Assembly (NCBI GenBank): GCA_000996085.1 | Contig: LBYG01000007.1 | Location: 1-41,378 of the forward strand | Direction: 5' to 3' | DNA: 41,378 bases | Source of the DNA: Parcubacteria group bacterium GW2011_GWB1_40_14 | Lineage (GTDB): Bacteria; Patescibacteriota; Minisyncoccia; Terrybacterales; GWB1-40-14 | Part shown: positions 40,619 to 41,378 of the stretch, piece by piece | How the letters are laid out: every line of letters begins with the position of its first letter | How positions within the stretch are numbered: the first letter of the stretch is position 1 | Position numbers and translations under genes: made by a program | The notes under the pieces: model-generated | What the model was told of the DNA's origin: nothing | The model's database searches: none | What the model saw: only the letters and a program-made list of their open reading frames with translations

Positions 40619-40763
40619 CCCAGTATATCAACTTCCAGCGACCCCGCCGAAGGCGGGGTCGAAGTTTATATTTAAATAATTAATAAATTTCATATATTTT
40701 ATAAAATATTCATTAGTTATCACCTAGTTTTGCTCAGTTTCAACTGGAAGTTGTATTTCTGGG
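40619..40763. mobile_element. Inverted-repeat element A4 between adk and map
   Basis: A 145-bp unit with arms CCCAGTATATCAACTTCCAG and CTGGAAGTTGTATTTCTGGG is flanked by CATA (40615-40618, 40764-40767). A GACCCCGCC/GGCGGGGTC hairpin lies by the left arm, so its orientation is opposite to A1-A3. The inner arm sequence differs from A1-A3, but the ends, flanks and size agree. Confidence 0.78.
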
Positions 40764-40769
40764 CATAAA

Positions 40770-41378
40770 CTACATTTTCTGGCATATATCGCTAAATACC
40801 GACAACTCATCCCTTGCGCCATCAACACTATATAAACCTAACCCGTATTCTTTAGCGCGAAATACCGCAGGCTTTGTTCTTGCCGTAAATTCTTCAAGTC
40901 TTTTTTTAATAACAGACTCAGTATCCAAAGAACCTCTTGTTACAAGAGAATTGCCGCATTTCTTGCATATGTCTTTATGATAATTTTGCTGATGAGGCAA
41001 ACGACACGAGGAACATATGCGGCGATGGGTATTTCTGTCTATTGAAACCTGGGGAGCTACCATTAATTCAAAAACGTAAATATTCTCCTTAGCAAAAAAT
41101 TCCAAAATAGCCGGAAATAATTGATCCGCTTCAAACAAAGTTCGTGGAGAGCCGGAAAAAACAAGCGATTTATTTTGTTCAACCAATTCCTTTATTTTTT
41201 TCTTTACCCAAAAGGAAACGACCGCCGGCGTATTTAATTCTCCCGAAGAAAATTTTCGCCTCTCTTCGGCATAATAAACAGTTTCTCCGTTTATAGTAAT
41301 TTCTTCCGCCTCATTACTATTCAGCGCCGCCTCAATAATACGACTGGTTTCAAAATGATAAAAACCGAATTTTTCTTT
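40770..41378 (-). CDS. adk: Adenylate kinase, 3' part (start lies beyond the window)
   Basis: Balances ATP, ADP and AMP. The frame is open to the window edge, giving 202 residues (IDs from YHFETSRIIEAAL onward), so only the N-terminal P-loop is outside. Visible are the AMP-side segment VFSGSPRTLFEADQL and the zinc-binding LID with CSSC and CKKC in RICSSCRLPHQQNYHKDICKKC, followed by the VIKKRLEEFTARTKP helix. The four-Cys LID is typical of Gram-positive-type enzymes. The next gene is map after element A4. A TTG inside the frame (41186) is not the start. Confidence 0.93.
   Translation of the reverse strand, partial: KEKFGFYHFETSRIIEAALNSNEAEEITINGETVYYAEERRKFSSGELNTPAVVSFWVKKKIKELVEQNKSLVFSGSPRTLFEADQLFPAILEFFAKENIYVFELMVAPQVSIDRNTHRRICSSCRLPHQQNYHKDICKKCGNSLVTRGSLDTESVIKKRLEEFTARTKPAVFRAKEYGLGLYSVDGARDELSVFSDICQKM

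Noticed and set aside
5324..40763. Reading the inverted-repeat elements as integron attC sites
   Set aside because: attC sites carry RYYYAAC at the left and GTTRRRY at the right. In the B elements GTTAG is at the left and CTAAC at the right, and they have target duplications. No integrase or cassette-like gene order is present.
1..41378. CRISPR array, prophage or IS element with transposase
   Set aside because: No regular direct-repeat/spacer series, no Cas, integrase, phage structural or transposase gene is visible in the window.

Overview
The window looks like part of a small, AT-rich genome of a candidate phyla radiation (Patescibacteria, Parcubacteria-like) bacterium. Supporting signs are compact minus-strand operons, a DUF4012 envelope protein, a DivIC/FtsB-like protein, many 40-75 aa proteins, partial central metabolism (pgk, tpiA, galT) and repeat-rich gaps. 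RF2 is present with its programmed frameshift at UGA, and UGA ends other genes, so UGA is a stop codon here (not code 25). The assignment is an inference from gene content; no phylogeny was done.

Layout. 1-2.9 kb: ftsX, ftsE, prfB. 3-5.3 kb: an unassigned structured RNA, small proteins, tRNA-Thr, tRNA-Gly and a DivIC/FtsB-like gene. 5.5-8.1 kb: a 41-aa membrane protein, ilvE and an M24 peptidase. 8.1-19.6 kb: lepA, murJ, the DUF4012 gene, then an envelope glycan cluster (three GT4 glycosyltransferases, a Wzz-like protein, a polyprenyl-phosphate sugar transferase). 19.7-29.7 kb: a peptide-use and secreted-protein region with two oligopeptide ABC permeases and a binding lipoprotein, an M28 peptidase, an HExxH metallopeptidase, a broken S41 peptidase, an HtrA-like protein without catalytic residues, and a CcdA/TlpA redox pair. 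30-31.2 kb: RNase P RNA and two tiny proteins. 31.4-41.4 kb: RNase H, recJ, pgk, NDH-2, tpiA, galT, a GT2, ruvX, map and the 3' part of adk.

The most striking signal is a set of 97-145 bp non-coding elements with terminal inverted repeats and short flanking direct repeats. One group (A, four copies) has CCRGG/CCCAG-type ends and CATA on both sides; in every case the gene-side CATA carries the start codon of a minus-strand gene (divIC-like, recJ, pgk, map). A second group (B, five copies) has CCCGTTAG ends and 5-bp TMMAY duplications; a third (C) has CCTCRCACC ends and TCAAC duplications. B and C sit at start codons, at -35 boxes, or in one case across a stop codon. Removing an element and one direct repeat restores 3-10 nt operon spacing (adk-map, pgk-recJ, galT-tpiA, GT-DUF4012) and, for ilvE, a native-looking stop codon. 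Within families the two arms change together between copies, so the fold-back structure is kept while its sequence drifts.
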